A stretch of DNA of 64,000 bases, taken from contig CAVQON010000004.1 in assembly GCA_963714455.1 (NCBI GenBank), positions 37,481 to 101,480 on the forward strand, read 5' to 3'. The stretch comes from CAVQGZ01 sp963714455. Lineage in GTDB: Bacteria; Actinomycetota; Actinomycetes; Jiangellales; Jiangellaceae. Shown here in pieces: positions 1 through 8,401 of the stretch (the first letter of the stretch is position 1; each line of letters begins with the position of its first letter). The notes beneath the pieces are model-generated. The model was not told the DNA's origin. It ran no database searches and was given only the letters and a program-made list of their open reading frames with translations. The translations under genes and the position numbers were made by a program.

Positions 1-1023
1 GTCGACCCCGACAACGCGCCGGGGCCGCAGGGGCACGCGCTGTGGGCCGGGCCGGTCGGCGGCGCCGCGGTGGCACTGCTGCAGTCGGTCGGGCTCGACG
101 GCGTCGCGCGGGTCGCCCAGGTCACCGAGTCGCAGATCCCCGGCTCCACCAACCCCGGGTCCCTGACGCTGAGCAGCGTCGAGCCCGTGGCGACGGAGCC
201 GCCCTTCGTCGTCCTGTCCTACCCGGGGGCGCTGGGGCTCGGTGGCGTGCTCGACGAGCCGGGGGCGGTGCTCGTGCAGGCGCTTCCCGCCCCGGGACTG
301 GTGGGTGACGGCGTCGAGCTGCAGCGCCAGGAGGGGCCCCGGTTCACCTCGATCGGCATGCAGGCGGACGGTCTCTCCGAGCCGTGGGTGCACACCCCGT
401 GGCTTGCCCCAGGCGGACCGGTCGTCTCGGCCGTGCGCACGCAGGGTTCGTTCCCGGGCATGCTGACGACGGCGCTGGTCACGCCGGAGTCGCTGCTGCC
501 AGGCCCGGCGCCTGTGCAGATCGTCCCAGCCAGCTGGGGTGAGACCCGTCCGGACCTGCCGGAGGACTACCTGGACGGCCTGGCCGCCCTGGAGTCGCTG
601 GACCGGTCGGCGGGCCGGGTCACGATCCTGGGGTCGATCACGACCGACCGAGGTCGGGCGACCCTGGTCGAGGTTCGCCCCAGCGGGCCCGGCTGGCCGG
701 TGGTGGTGACCGTCGCCAGCACCCCCACGGGCATGCTCGTGTCGCCGCCCCGGCCGTCCCGACCGGGCGACGTGATGGAGGTCGGCGCGCTGCGGGCACC
801 CGACGGCGCACTGCTGGTCGTGGGAACGGGTCCGCCGGACACCTCCCTCGTCGTGCTCGGCGCGGACGGGGAGGCGGTCGCGCGGGGAACACGCACGACG
901 GCGACATGGCTGCCGCGCGACGCCGACGTGGCCGAGGTCGCCGCGCAGGGCTACCGGCGCGACGAGACCTGGGTCGGGCGCAGCGCCCTGGACGTGTCTC
1001 AAGGTGTGAAGATGGCCGGGTGA
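1..1023 (+). CDS. Hypothetical protein, C-terminal part (5' end outside window)
   Basis: The frame is open from the first base and ends at a TGA at 1021-1023, so the start codon lies upstream of the window. The 340 visible residues are rich in Pro, Gly and Val with many short hydrophobic stretches but no clear membrane segment. I see no recognisable catalytic motif. The stop overlaps the GTG of the next gene (GTGA), which suggests that the two are co-transcribed and translationally coupled. I do not recognise the family and assign no function. Confidence 0.75.
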   Translation, partial: VDPDNAPGPQGHALWAGPVGGAAVALLQSVGLDGVARVAQVTESQIPGSTNPGSLTLSSVEPVATEPPFVVLSYPGALGLGGVLDEPGAVLVQALPAPGLVGDGVELQRQEGPRFTSIGMQADGLSEPWVHTPWLAPGGPVVSAVRTQGSFPGMLTTALVTPESLLPGPAPVQIVPASWGETRPDLPEDYLDGLAALESLDRSAGRVTILGSITTDRGRATLVEVRPSGPGWPVVVTVASTPTGMLVSPPRPSRPGDVMEVGALRAPDGALLVVGTGPPDTSLVVLGADGEAVARGTRTTATWLPRDADVAEVAAQGYRRDETWVGRSALDVSQGVKMAG

Positions 1024-2015
1024 GCATCGCGGAGTCGTCGGTCGTCGTCGTGGGCGCAGGCATCAGTGGCGTCGCGTGCGCGCGAGAGCTGGCCGACGCC
1101 GGGGTCGAGGTGGTCGTGCTCGATCGCGGCAAGGTCGTCGGCGGACGCATGGCGCGATGGACGCGAGACGGCCGGGCCGTCGACGTCGGGGCGGCGTACT
1201 TCACCGTGCGCGACCCGGAGTTCGAGGCGCTGGCGGAGTCGTGGGCGCAGCGCGGGCTCGCCCACCCGTGGGCCGACACCTTCTCCGTCGCCGACGCCAC
1301 CGGCATGGTGGGCACGACGACGGGGCCCATGCGATGGGGGGCGGAGGGTGGGTTGCGCTCGCTCGTGGCCGACCTCGCCGACGGGCTCGACGTCCGTTCG
1401 GGGCAGGACGTGTCAGCGGTCGGGGCGCGACCAGGGGCCGTGGGCGCCGGCGGGTCCCGGCCGACGGTCGACGGGCAGCCGGTACGCGCGGTGGTGCTTG
1501 CGATGCCCGACCCACAAGCGCGTGACCTGCTGGGAGACGACCTGGCCGAGCTGCGCGACGACCTGGAGGTCGAGTGGCAGCCGGTGGTCACCGTCGTCGC
1601 CTCGTTCGCGCAGCGGTCGTGGACGGGGCTGGACGCCGTCTTCGTCCACGACTCGCCCGTGTCGTTGATCGTGGACGACGGGCGCCGCCGCGGCGACGAC
1701 GCGCCGGTTCTCGTCGCGCACTCGACCCACGAGGTCGCCTGGAAGCACCTGGAAGACCCCGACGGCGTCGTCCCGGTGGCGTTGGCACAGATGTCGCGGC
1801 TGGTGGGCACGACCGGCTCGCTGGGGGAGCCGGTCTGGGTGGAGGCGAAGCGGTGGGGGTCGGCGACCCCCGTCCGGTCGCGGAGCACGACGTACGCGCT
1901 CGACCCCGCGGGGGTTGCGGTGTGCGGCGACGGTTGGTCGTCACGTCCGCGGGTCGAGGCCGCCTGGCGCTCCGGACGCGACGCCGGCCGAGCCCTGGGT
2001 GCCCACCTTCGGTAG
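1020..2015 (+). CDS. NAD(P)/FAD-dependent amine-oxidase-like (renalase-type) oxidoreductase
   Basis: This 331-residue protein begins with a dinucleotide-binding fold: residues 7-22 read VVVVGAGISGVACARE (GxGxxG), followed by an acidic residue at the end of strand 2 and a GRMARW segment typical of the flavin amine oxidase/renalase group. Near the C-terminus GDGW plus an Arg-Ala-rich helix matches the second FAD-contacting motif. The expected role is a soluble FAD oxidoreductase; the substrate is not deducible. I chose GTG 1020 because it overlaps the preceding stop as GTGA and puts the Rossmann motif at the N-terminus; the open frame extends further upstream as low-complexity shadow. Confidence 0.82.
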   Translation: MSIAESSVVVVGAGISGVACARELADAGVEVVVLDRGKVVGGRMARWTRDGRAVDVGAAYFTVRDPEFEALAESWAQRGLAHPWADTFSVADATGMVGTTTGPMRWGAEGGLRSLVADLADGLDVRSGQDVSAVGARPGAVGAGGSRPTVDGQPVRAVVLAMPDPQARDLLGDDLAELRDDLEVEWQPVVTVVASFAQRSWTGLDAVFVHDSPVSLIVDDGRRRGDDAPVLVAHSTHEVAWKHLEDPDGVVPVALAQMSRLVGTTGSLGEPVWVEAKRWGSATPVRSRSTTYALDPAGVAVCGDGWSSRPRVEAAWRSGRDAGRALGAHLR

Positions 2016-2048
2016 GTCGGGTCGCGCCATACCCGTCCACCTTCGGTA
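2003..2048 (+). repeat. 12-bp direct repeat upstream of purA
   Basis: CCACCTTCGGTA occurs at 2003-2014 and again at 2037-2048, 34 bp apart start to start. The first copy covers the stop of the oxidoreductase gene. The second runs into the TAAGTT that I read as the purA -10 element. It could be a small duplication or a pair of regulator half-sites. Confidence 0.5.
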
Positions 2049-2052
2049 AGTT
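2047..2052 (+). promoter_or_regulatory. Putative purA -10 element (leaderless start)
   Basis: TAAGTT fits TANNNT and ends 6 nt before the GTG start of purA. No Shine-Dalgarno sequence precedes that start. The spacing places the transcription start at or next to the GTG, as in actinobacterial leaderless mRNAs. No convincing -35 is visible. Confidence 0.5.
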
Positions 2053-2058
2053 GCGCGC

Positions 2059-3354
2059 GTGCCAGCAACAGTCCTGGTCGGCGCCCAGTGGGGCGACGAA
2101 GGCAAAGGTAAGGCCACCGACCTGCTCGGGGGCGACGTCGACTTCGTCGTGCGCTACCAAGGCGGCAACAACGCCGGGCACACCGTGGTCATCGACACCG
2201 GGGCGGGGCTGGAGCACTACGCGCTGCACCTGCTGCCGTCGGGCATCCTGACGCCGGGAGCCACGTCGGTGATCGGCAACGGGGTCGTGATCGACCTGGA
2301 GGTGCTGTTCGCCGAGCTGGACGGGCTCGCCGCGCGCGGTGTCGTGACGGGCCGGCTGCTGGTGTCGGCGTCCGCGCACGTCATCGCGCCGTACAACGCC
2401 GCGCTCGACCGGGTGTCGGAGCGCTTCTTGGGGGCGCGCCGCATCGGCACGACCGGACGGGGCATCGGGCCGACCTACGCCGACAAGGTGAACCGGGTCG
2501 GTATCCGCGTGCAAGACCTGTTCGACGAGTCGATCCTGCGGCAGAAGGTGCAAGGGGCGCTGGCCCAGAAGAACCAGCTGCTGGTGAAGGTCTACAACCG
2601 CCGCGCCGTCGACGTCGACTCCGTGGTCGAAGACCTGCTGCCCTACGCCGACAAGCTGCGCCCCTTCGTGGCCGACACGTCCCTGCTGCTCAACCGCGCG
2701 CTCGACGAGGGGCGCCAGGTGCTGCTGGAAGGCTCACAAGGCACGCTGCTCGACGTCGACCACGGCACCTACCCGTTCGTGACGTCGTCCAACCCGACCT
2801 CGGGCGGGGCGTGCGCCGGCGCCGGGATCGGGCCGACCCGGATCACGCGGGTGATCGGCATCCTCAAGGCGTACACGACGCGGGTGGGGGCCGGGCCGTT
2901 CCCGACCGAGCTGCACGACGCGGACGGGGCGCGGCTGCGCGAGATCGGCGGCGAGCGCGGTGTCACGACCGGACGCGACCGGCGCTGCGGCTGGTTCGAC
3001 GCGCTGGTGGCCCGCTACGCGACGCGGGTGAACGGGCTGACCGACATCTTCTTGACCAAGCTCGACGTGCTCACCGGCTTCGAGACCATCCCGGTGTGCG
3101 TCGCCTACGACGTGGACGGCGTGCGCCACGACGAGATGCCGCCCACGCAGACGGAGTTCCACCACGCCAAGCCCATCTACGAGTACTTCGACGGTTGGGA
3201 CGACGACATCCGCGGGGTGCGCTCGTTCGACGACCTGCCCGCAGCGGCGCGTGCCTACGTCCTGGCCTTGGAGGAGCTGAGCGGGACGCCCGTGTCGGCG
3301 ATCGGCGTGGGCCAGGCACGCGACGCGACGATCGTCCGCCGCCCCCTGCTGTAG
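2059..3354 (+). CDS. purA: Adenylosuccinate synthetase
   Basis: PurA joins IMP and aspartate using GTP to make adenylosuccinate, the first committed step to AMP. The 431-residue length is standard. The N-terminal GAQWGDEGKGK signature carries the catalytic Asp, then GGNNAGHT, GTTGRGIGPTY (IMP binding), EGSQGTLLD and TTGRDRRCGW follow in family order, with LTKLDVL near the guanine site. The protein acts in the cytoplasm. GTG 2059 places the signature at residues 5-15 and sits directly after a putative -10 element. It lies 43 bp downstream of the oxidoreductase gene but probably has its own promoter. Confidence 0.98.
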   Translation: MPATVLVGAQWGDEGKGKATDLLGGDVDFVVRYQGGNNAGHTVVIDTGAGLEHYALHLLPSGILTPGATSVIGNGVVIDLEVLFAELDGLAARGVVTGRLLVSASAHVIAPYNAALDRVSERFLGARRIGTTGRGIGPTYADKVNRVGIRVQDLFDESILRQKVQGALAQKNQLLVKVYNRRAVDVDSVVEDLLPYADKLRPFVADTSLLLNRALDEGRQVLLEGSQGTLLDVDHGTYPFVTSSNPTSGGACAGAGIGPTRITRVIGILKAYTTRVGAGPFPTELHDADGARLREIGGERGVTTGRDRRCGWFDALVARYATRVNGLTDIFLTKLDVLTGFETIPVCVAYDVDGVRHDEMPPTQTEFHHAKPIYEYFDGWDDDIRGVRSFDDLPAAARAYVLALEELSGTPVSAIGVGQARDATIVRRPLL

Positions 3355-3392
3355 CCCCACTCAGCCGCCCCACCCGCGGGGCCGCCCTCTCG

Positions 3393-3467
3393 CCGAAACG
3401 ATCACGTGACGGCGGGAGTTGCCGGCTTTCCAAGGGAGATCTGCCTGCGAAACGCCCAAACTGCCGC
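3393..3467 (+). repeat. Intergenic palindromic element, degenerate copy (left of DUF559-like gene)
   Basis: This sequence begins CCGAAACGATCACGTGACGG and is the inverted counterpart of the copy at 4664-4740. The outer 20-27 bp are essentially identical to it; the inner hairpin arms and AGATCT centre are partly degraded. The two copies flank the gene at 3582-4577 in opposite orientation. It may also serve as the purA terminator. Confidence 0.7.
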
Positions 3468-3581
3468 GTGAAGCCCGTCGAGAGGTCCGGCGCTCGTCCA
3501 CAGGGTCGGGGACCCGGCGGGTCGTCCACAGCCCGATTCGTGCGGCTGTTGCCACTGGCTCGCCCCGGCGATCGTTCCGGC

Positions 3582-4577
3582 ATGACGTCCACCACGCAGC
3601 AGGTTCGGCTGCCGTCCTTGGATACCAGCGGTTCCGTCCTGAGACGAGAAGCCATCGAGCTTGGCCTGTCGCACGACGAGATCGAACGACTGCTGCACCA
3701 AGGAGTCTGGGTACGCGTGCGCTACGGCGCCTACGCCCCCGGCGAGACCTGGGCACAGATGACGTCCGAGGAGCGCCACGTCGTGACGGCCAAGGCCGCG
3801 CAGCGAAGCATGAAAGGGGTCGCCGTCCTCGGGCACACCAGCGCTGCGCTCATCCACGGGATGCCGGTGTGGGGCGTCGACCTGAACGAGATCCACCTCG
3901 TCCGGGGAGCACGCCACCGAGGGTCGAGGCATGAAGCCGGCGTCGTCCACCATGCCGCCTCGCTTCCGGACGACCATGTCGTCGAGGTGGACGGCGTGCT
4001 GGTGACCTCGCCGCTGCGCACTCTCGCGGACATGGGCAGGACTGTCGGCTTCGAGTCGGCGGTGGTGACGATGGATGCCGCGCTGCACGCGAACCTGACG
4101 AGCAAGGACGCCCTGCTGGACCTGTTGGTCGCCCAGAACGACTGGCCCGGCTCTCGAGCGGGGATACGCGCCGCCGGTTTCGCCGACGGTCAGTCAGAGA
4201 GTGTCGGAGAGTCACGCGGTCGCGTGCGCGTCCGCGACACGGGGTTGCCCATCCCGGAGCTCCAAGTGGTTCTCCGCAACGAGTTCGGAGAGTTCGTCGC
4301 GCGCTGCGACTGGTTGTTCCGGGACCAGCAGACCGTCGGCGAGTTCGACGGCCGGATCAAGATGCGAAAGGCAGCCGAGCACGGCCGAACCCCGGAAGAA
4401 GTCTTGTGGCAAGAGAAGCTGCGGGAGGACGCCATCCGCGCACTCGGGTACGAGGTCGTCCGTGTCACGTGGGACGACCTCGAGCGTGCGCCGGCCTGGT
4501 TGCGCCGCAAGATCCTGGCTGCGTTCGCCCGGGCTCAGGGTCGGCCCCCGCCGCGAGGTACCGCCCGCGTCGAGTAG
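3582..4577 (+). CDS. AbiEi-antitoxin-like N-terminal / DUF559 (Vsr-like) nuclease-fold protein
   Basis: This 331-residue protein has the architecture common in actinobacteria: an N-terminal winged-helix region (about residues 18-60, with an LRREAIELGLSHDEIERLL helix pair) and a C-terminal PD-(D/E)XK-like fold. Residues near 242-256 contain CDWLF...VGEFDGRIK, with the acidic residues and Lys expected of that core. A closing WQEKLREDAIRALGYEV...RVTWDD segment resembles DUF559/Vsr proteins. The function is unproven; a role in a toxin-antitoxin or phage-defence setting is only by family analogy. ATG 3582 is the first start after the purA terminator region; a longer open frame upstream runs antisense-free through purA but is a shadow. 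The gene is bracketed by inverted copies of a palindromic repeat. Confidence 0.75.
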   Translation: MTSTTQQVRLPSLDTSGSVLRREAIELGLSHDEIERLLHQGVWVRVRYGAYAPGETWAQMTSEERHVVTAKAAQRSMKGVAVLGHTSAALIHGMPVWGVDLNEIHLVRGARHRGSRHEAGVVHHAASLPDDHVVEVDGVLVTSPLRTLADMGRTVGFESAVVTMDAALHANLTSKDALLDLLVAQNDWPGSRAGIRAAGFADGQSESVGESRGRVRVRDTGLPIPELQVVLRNEFGEFVARCDWLFRDQQTVGEFDGRIKMRKAAEHGRTPEEVLWQEKLREDAIRALGYEVVRVTWDDLERAPAWLRRKILAAFARAQGRPPPRGTARVE

Positions 4578-4663
4578 GCCGCGGCATCGGCGCGCGTGCC
4601 TGGACGTCGGTGTGCTGCAGCGTGTCGGGCGAAGGCTCTGACGCGGCCCGGCACCGCACCTTC

Positions 4664-4740
4664 CACGGGAGTTTGGGGGTTTCCATAGAAGATCTGCCTT
4701 GGAAACCCCCAAACTCCCGCCGTCACGTGATCGTTTCGGG
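4664..4740 (-). repeat. Intergenic palindromic element, intact copy with perfect 20-bp hairpin
   Basis: The arms CGGGAGTTTGGGGGTTTCCA (4666-4685) and their exact reverse complement (4700-4719) are separated by 14 nt containing AGATCT. The outer flank at 4720-4739 is the reverse complement of the 3393 copy. Position between convergent genes makes a bidirectional terminator plausible, but the paired inverted copy upstream suggests an element rather than a simple terminator. Confidence 0.8.
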
Positions 4741-4778
4741 GCGCGGGGTGCGGGGTGCGAGAACTCAGCGGCCTGGTT

Positions 4779-6224
4779 TCAGCTGTCCAGGTTCGCCATC
4801 ACGTGCTTGATGCGCGTGTAGTCCTCCAGGCCGTACATCGAGAGGTCTTTGCCGTAGCCGGAGTGCTTGAACCCGCCGTGGGGCATCTCGGCCACCAGCG
4901 GGATGTGCGTGTTGATCCAGACGCACCCGAAGTCCAGGCGCCGGCTCATGCGCATCGCGCGCCCGAAGTCCTTGGTCCACACCGACGACGCCAGGCCGTA
5001 GTCGACGCCATTCGCCCAGGCGAGCGCCTCGGCCTCGTCGCTGAACTGCTGGACCGTGATGACCGGCCCGAACACCTCGTTCTGGACGATCTCGTCGGTC
5101 TGCAGCAGGTCAGCCACGACAGTGGCCGAGTAGTGGAAGCCGGCCTCACCCACGCGAGAGCCGCCCGCCGCGAGCCGCGCGTGGTCAGGCAGCCGGTCGA
5201 TGAAGCCGGCAACCTTCTCCAGCTGCGCGGCGTTGTTCACGGCCGGAAGCAGCGCGTCCTCATGGTGCACACCGACCGACGACGTCGCCACCGTCGAGCG
5301 CGCCTGCTCGGCCAGCGCGTCCACCAGGTCGGCGTACACGCCGGGCGAGGCGATCACCCGCGTCGAGGCCGTGCAGTCCTGCCCGGCGTTGAAGAAGCCG
5401 GCGATCGCGATGCCCTCGGCGGCGGCCTCCAGGTCGGCGTCGTCGAACACCACGACAGGCGCCTTGCCGCCGAGCTCGAGGTGTACTCGCTTGACGTCGG
5501 ACGACGCAGCCTCGGCCACCTGCATGCCGGCGCGCACCGACCCGGTGATCGCCACCATCGCCGGCGTGGGGTGCGACACCAGGGTGCGTCCGGTGTCGCG
5601 GTCGCCGCAGATCACGTTCAGCACGCCCGGCGGCAGCGACTCCGCGGCCATCTCGGCGAGCAGCAGCGTCGACACCGGCGTGGTGTCGCTCGGCTTGAGG
5701 ACGACGGCGTTGCCGGCCGCGATCGCCGGCGCCAGCTTCCAGATCGCCATCATCATCGGGTAGTTCCACGGGGCCACCTGGCCGACGACGCCCACCGGCT
5801 CGCGACGGACCCAGGACGTGTGCCCGGCCATGTACTCGCCGGCCGCCTTGCCCTCCAGCACCCGTGCCGCCCCGGCGAAGAAGCGGATCTGGTCGACCAT
5901 CGGCCCGATCTCTTCCGAGCGCACGAGCTCGGTGGGCTTGCCGCAGTTCTCCACCTCGGCCGTGACCAGCTCTTCGGCCCGCGCCTCGACGGTGTCGGCG
6001 AAGTCGAGCAGGGCCTTCTGCCGCACGCTCGGGGTCGCATCCCGCCAGTCGTCGAAGGCAGCCGAAGCAGCCGCGTAGGCCTTGTCGACGTCCTTCTGCG
6101 TCGACACCGGGGCCGTCGCGAACACCTCGCCCGTCGTGGGGTTCACGACGTCGCTCGTGAGGCCCTGATAGGTGTCGACGTACTCGCCGTTGACGAAGTT
6201 GCGCAGCCGCCGCGGCTCTGCCAT
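4779..6224 (-). CDS. Gamma-aminobutyraldehyde-type aldehyde dehydrogenase
   Basis: This 481-residue NAD(P)+-dependent ALDH probably oxidises 4-aminobutanal (from putrescine) to GABA. PWNYP (Asn154), general-base Glu250 in LELGGKAP and nucleophile Cys284 in NAGQDCTAS are all present, as is the C-terminal GYGKDLSMYGLEDYT region typical of the gamma-aminobutyraldehyde/betaine group. It is divergent from a class III aminotransferase across a 94-bp gap, a layout consistent with a polyamine or omega-amino-acid catabolic unit. ATG 6224 is preceded by GGAGCGA-type purine-rich sequence. Substrate assignment is by family similarity; other aminoaldehydes are possible. Confidence 0.88.
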   Translation of the reverse strand: MAEPRRLRNFVNGEYVDTYQGLTSDVVNPTTGEVFATAPVSTQKDVDKAYAAASAAFDDWRDATPSVRQKALLDFADTVEARAEELVTAEVENCGKPTELVRSEEIGPMVDQIRFFAGAARVLEGKAAGEYMAGHTSWVRREPVGVVGQVAPWNYPMMMAIWKLAPAIAAGNAVVLKPSDTTPVSTLLLAEMAAESLPPGVLNVICGDRDTGRTLVSHPTPAMVAITGSVRAGMQVAEAASSDVKRVHLELGGKAPVVVFDDADLEAAAEGIAIAGFFNAGQDCTASTRVIASPGVYADLVDALAEQARSTVATSSVGVHHEDALLPAVNNAAQLEKVAGFIDRLPDHARLAAGGSRVGEAGFHYSATVVADLLQTDEIVQNEVFGPVITVQQFSDEAEALAWANGVDYGLASSVWTKDFGRAMRMSRRLDFGCVWINTHIPLVAEMPHGGFKHSGYGKDLSMYGLEDYTRIKHVMANLDS

Positions 6225-6305
6225 CTCTCGCTCCTTGTCGCGCCCCGCCGGCCCAGTGCGCAGCGGTCGATCCCCCGGTGGCAGACGCTACGCGCAGCGG
6301 CGTCG

Positions 6306-6311
6306 TACGCT
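6306..6311 (+). promoter_or_regulatory. Putative -10 element for the aminotransferase gene
   Basis: TACGCT fits TANNNT and ends 7 nt before ATG 6319. There is no Shine-Dalgarno sequence, so the transcript is probably leaderless. Confidence 0.5.
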
Positions 6312-6318
6312 CCACGTC

Positions 6319-7680
6319 ATGGCCGAATCGTCCGTCCCGACCCCTGACCCGCTGCGTGGACGCGAGGTCTACGACCTCGACCGCGCGCACGTGTTCCACT
6401 CCTGGAGCGCCCAGGACAAGATCGCGCCGATGACGCTCGCCGGCGCGGAGGGCTCCTACGTCTGGGACTACGACGGCAAGCGCTACCTCGACCTGTCGAG
6501 CCAGCTCGTCAACACCAACATCGGCCACCAGCACCCGAAGGTCGTCGCGGCGATCCAGGAGCAGGCCGGTCGGCTCTGCACGGTCGCCCCGCAGCACGCC
6601 AACGACGTGCGCGGCGAGGCGGCCCGGCTCGTCGCGTCCAAGGCTCCCGACGGCATGGACCACGTCTTCTTCACCAACGGCGGCGCCGAGGCCGTCGAGA
6701 ACGCCGTGCGCATGGCCCGTCTGCACACCGGTCGGCAGAAGGTGATGACGCGCTACCGCGCTTACCACGGCGGCACGCAGACGGCGGTGACGCTCACCGG
6801 CGACCCCCGCCGCTGGCCCAACGACTGGTGGAGCACCGGCGTCGTGCACTTCTTCGGGCCGTTCCTCTACCGCTCGCCGTTCCACAGCGAGTCCGCTGAG
6901 CAAGAGACTGAGCGAGCGTTGCACCACCTGCGCGAGACCATCCGCTTCGAGGGCCCGGACACCATCGCGGCGATCCTGCTGGAGACGATCCCGGGCACTG
7001 CGGGCATCATGCCGCCACCGCCGGGCTACCTCGCCGGCGTCCGCGAGCTGTGCGACGAGCACGGCATCATGCTCATCCTGGACGAGGTCATGGCCGGGTT
7101 CGGACGTACCGGCGCCTGGTTCGCCTTCGACCACTACGACGTGCGACCCGACCTGATCACCTTCGCCAAAGGTGTCAACTCCGGCTATGTGCCGCTGGGT
7201 GGCGTCGTGATCAGCGAGACGATCGTCGACACCTTCCGCGAGCGCGTCTACCCCGGCGGGCTCACCTACTCCGGCCACCCGCTCGCGTGCGCGTCGGCCG
7301 TGGCGACGATCACGGCCATGCAGGACGAGGGGATCGTCGAGAACGCGCGCCGCATCGGCGAGGACGTGCTCGGCCCCGGCCTGGCCGAGCTGGCGCAGCG
7401 CCACCCGGTGATCGGTGAGGCCCGCGGACTCGGCGTCTTCTGGGCACTCGACCTGGTCAAGAACCGCGAGACGAAAGAAGAGCTGGCCCCCTACGGCGGC
7501 ACCAGCGAGGCCATGGGCACCCTGCTCGGCGCGCTGAAGAAACGTGGCGTGCTGCCGTTCGCGAACTACCACCGCCTGCACGTCGTCCCGCCCTGCACGA
7601 TCAGCGACGAGGAGGCCAAGGAGGGGCTGGCCATCCTCGACGACGCGCTCGGTGAGATCGCCGGGTTCTACGAGGGCTGA
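6319..7680 (+). CDS. Class III PLP-dependent aminotransferase
   Basis: This 453-residue fold-type I, class III aminotransferase has PLP-binding features in order: GGAEAVENAVRMAR near residue 122, Tyr/His in YRAYHGG at 147-152, LILDEVMAGFGRTG (Asp255), and Schiff-base Lys284 in ITFAKGVNSG. It transfers an amino group from an omega-amino compound (putrescine, GABA, beta-alanine or taurine are candidates) to a 2-oxo acid. Its divergence from an aminobutyraldehyde dehydrogenase favours polyamine breakdown. ATG 6319 matches the family N-terminus and lies 7 nt after a -10 motif. The next gene follows after 2 nt. Confidence 0.88.
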   Translation: MAESSVPTPDPLRGREVYDLDRAHVFHSWSAQDKIAPMTLAGAEGSYVWDYDGKRYLDLSSQLVNTNIGHQHPKVVAAIQEQAGRLCTVAPQHANDVRGEAARLVASKAPDGMDHVFFTNGGAEAVENAVRMARLHTGRQKVMTRYRAYHGGTQTAVTLTGDPRRWPNDWWSTGVVHFFGPFLYRSPFHSESAEQETERALHHLRETIRFEGPDTIAAILLETIPGTAGIMPPPPGYLAGVRELCDEHGIMLILDEVMAGFGRTGAWFAFDHYDVRPDLITFAKGVNSGYVPLGGVVISETIVDTFRERVYPGGLTYSGHPLACASAVATITAMQDEGIVENARRIGEDVLGPGLAELAQRHPVIGEARGLGVFWALDLVKNRETKEELAPYGGTSEAMGTLLGALKKRGVLPFANYHRLHVVPPCTISDEEAKEGLAILDDALGEIAGFYEG

Positions 7681-7682
7681 GC

Positions 7683-8210
7683 GTGTACTACGACGTCCAT
7701 CTGCTGCCACGGGACGCCACCGACGACCCTCGGGCGGCGATCGTGATGCGCGACGCCGAGGTACTGGCTTCGGACGGCGGGCCTGCCGCTCAGCCGGGGC
7801 AGGCCGGTGCGACCAGCGTGGCCGGCGGCGGAGCTGTTGACGCCGCCCGCATCGAGGCCGTCCGAGCGAAGTGGGTCAAACCCGGCGAGGGTCTGCGCAT
7901 CGACGCACGACGCGGGGCGCTCACCGTCCGCCTGCCGTACTGGTACGTCGGCAAGCAGGCCCGCGAGCAGGCCAAGGTGCTGCACGCGGTAGTGAAGGAC
8001 CTCGAGAAGGCCACCGGCCTGCTCGGATTCGACCCCCAGCTCGACGACTGGTTCACCGGACGCAGCCACAAGGACACCGCGGCGGTACTCGATGCTGTCG
8101 CCGACTTCCAGGCGCGGGAGAAGATGGACTCACCCGCGGTGGACGCCCGTCGAGCCGCGCGCGCCGCCGCCGGCCGGCCCCGTCCGATCTTCCGTCGCCG
8201 ATCGTCCTGA
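7683..8210 (+). CDS. Hypothetical protein cotranscribed with aminotransferase
   Basis: This 175-residue protein starts at GTG 7683, two bases after the aminotransferase stop, so it is almost certainly in the same operon. It is soluble and mixed-charge, with a Gly/Ala-rich low-complexity stretch (about residues 30-52), a central conserved-looking segment (VRLPYWYVGKQAREQAKVLH) and a basic C-terminus ending in RPRPIFRRRSS. No catalytic motif is recognised. The gene is clearly coding by codon bias and context, but the function is unknown. Confidence 0.7.
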   Translation: MYYDVHLLPRDATDDPRAAIVMRDAEVLASDGGPAAQPGQAGATSVAGGGAVDAARIEAVRAKWVKPGEGLRIDARRGALTVRLPYWYVGKQAREQAKVLHAVVKDLEKATGLLGFDPQLDDWFTGRSHKDTAAVLDAVADFQAREKMDSPAVDARRAARAAAGRPRPIFRRRSS

Positions 8211-8283
8211 GACCGCGTGTCGCCGGCGGTGGTTGATCAGGGTGCACGACGCGCTGCTATTGGCGGCTTCGGGGTGCGCATCG

Positions 8284-8299
8284 GGTCGCTATAGCGACC
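8284..8299. terminator. Perfect 16-bp palindrome in the gap before purD
   Basis: GGTCGCTATAGCGACC is self-complementary, and GGTGCG/CGCACC arms just outside lengthen the hairpin. It lies 74 bp after the hypothetical gene and about 90 bp before the purD -10 element. It has no U-tract. It is either the terminator of the aminotransferase operon or a dyad operator. Confidence 0.5.
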
Positions 8300-8388
8300 T
8301 GAACCGCACCGCGACGCAGGCCGACGTGCCGCAAGCGGACGGACGTCCGCGTGGCTCGCCCGCCACCGTGGCGCAGCAGGCAGGCTTC

Positions 8389-8394
8389 TAGGGT
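8389..8394 (+). promoter_or_regulatory. Putative purD -10 element
   Basis: TAGGGT (TANNNT) ends 7 nt before the purD GTG at 8402, consistent with a leaderless transcript. Confidence 0.45.
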
Positions 8395-8401
8395 GGCGCA
8401 T

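Noticed and set aside
2811..3581. In-frame upstream extension of the AbiEi/DUF559-like gene through purA
   Set aside because: It is a low-complexity Arg-rich frame within purA and crosses the palindromic repeat; ATG 3582 fits the family start.
4755..6347. 530-residue plus-strand frame
   Set aside because: It is antisense shadow of the aldehyde dehydrogenase with His/Arg/Val-biased composition typical of reversed GC-rich codons.
5260..7710. 816-residue minus-strand frame spanning the aldehyde dehydrogenase and aminotransferase
   Set aside because: It is Arg/Gly/Val-rich GC-shadow sequence antisense to a clear aminotransferase and out of frame with the dehydrogenase; no family motif is present.
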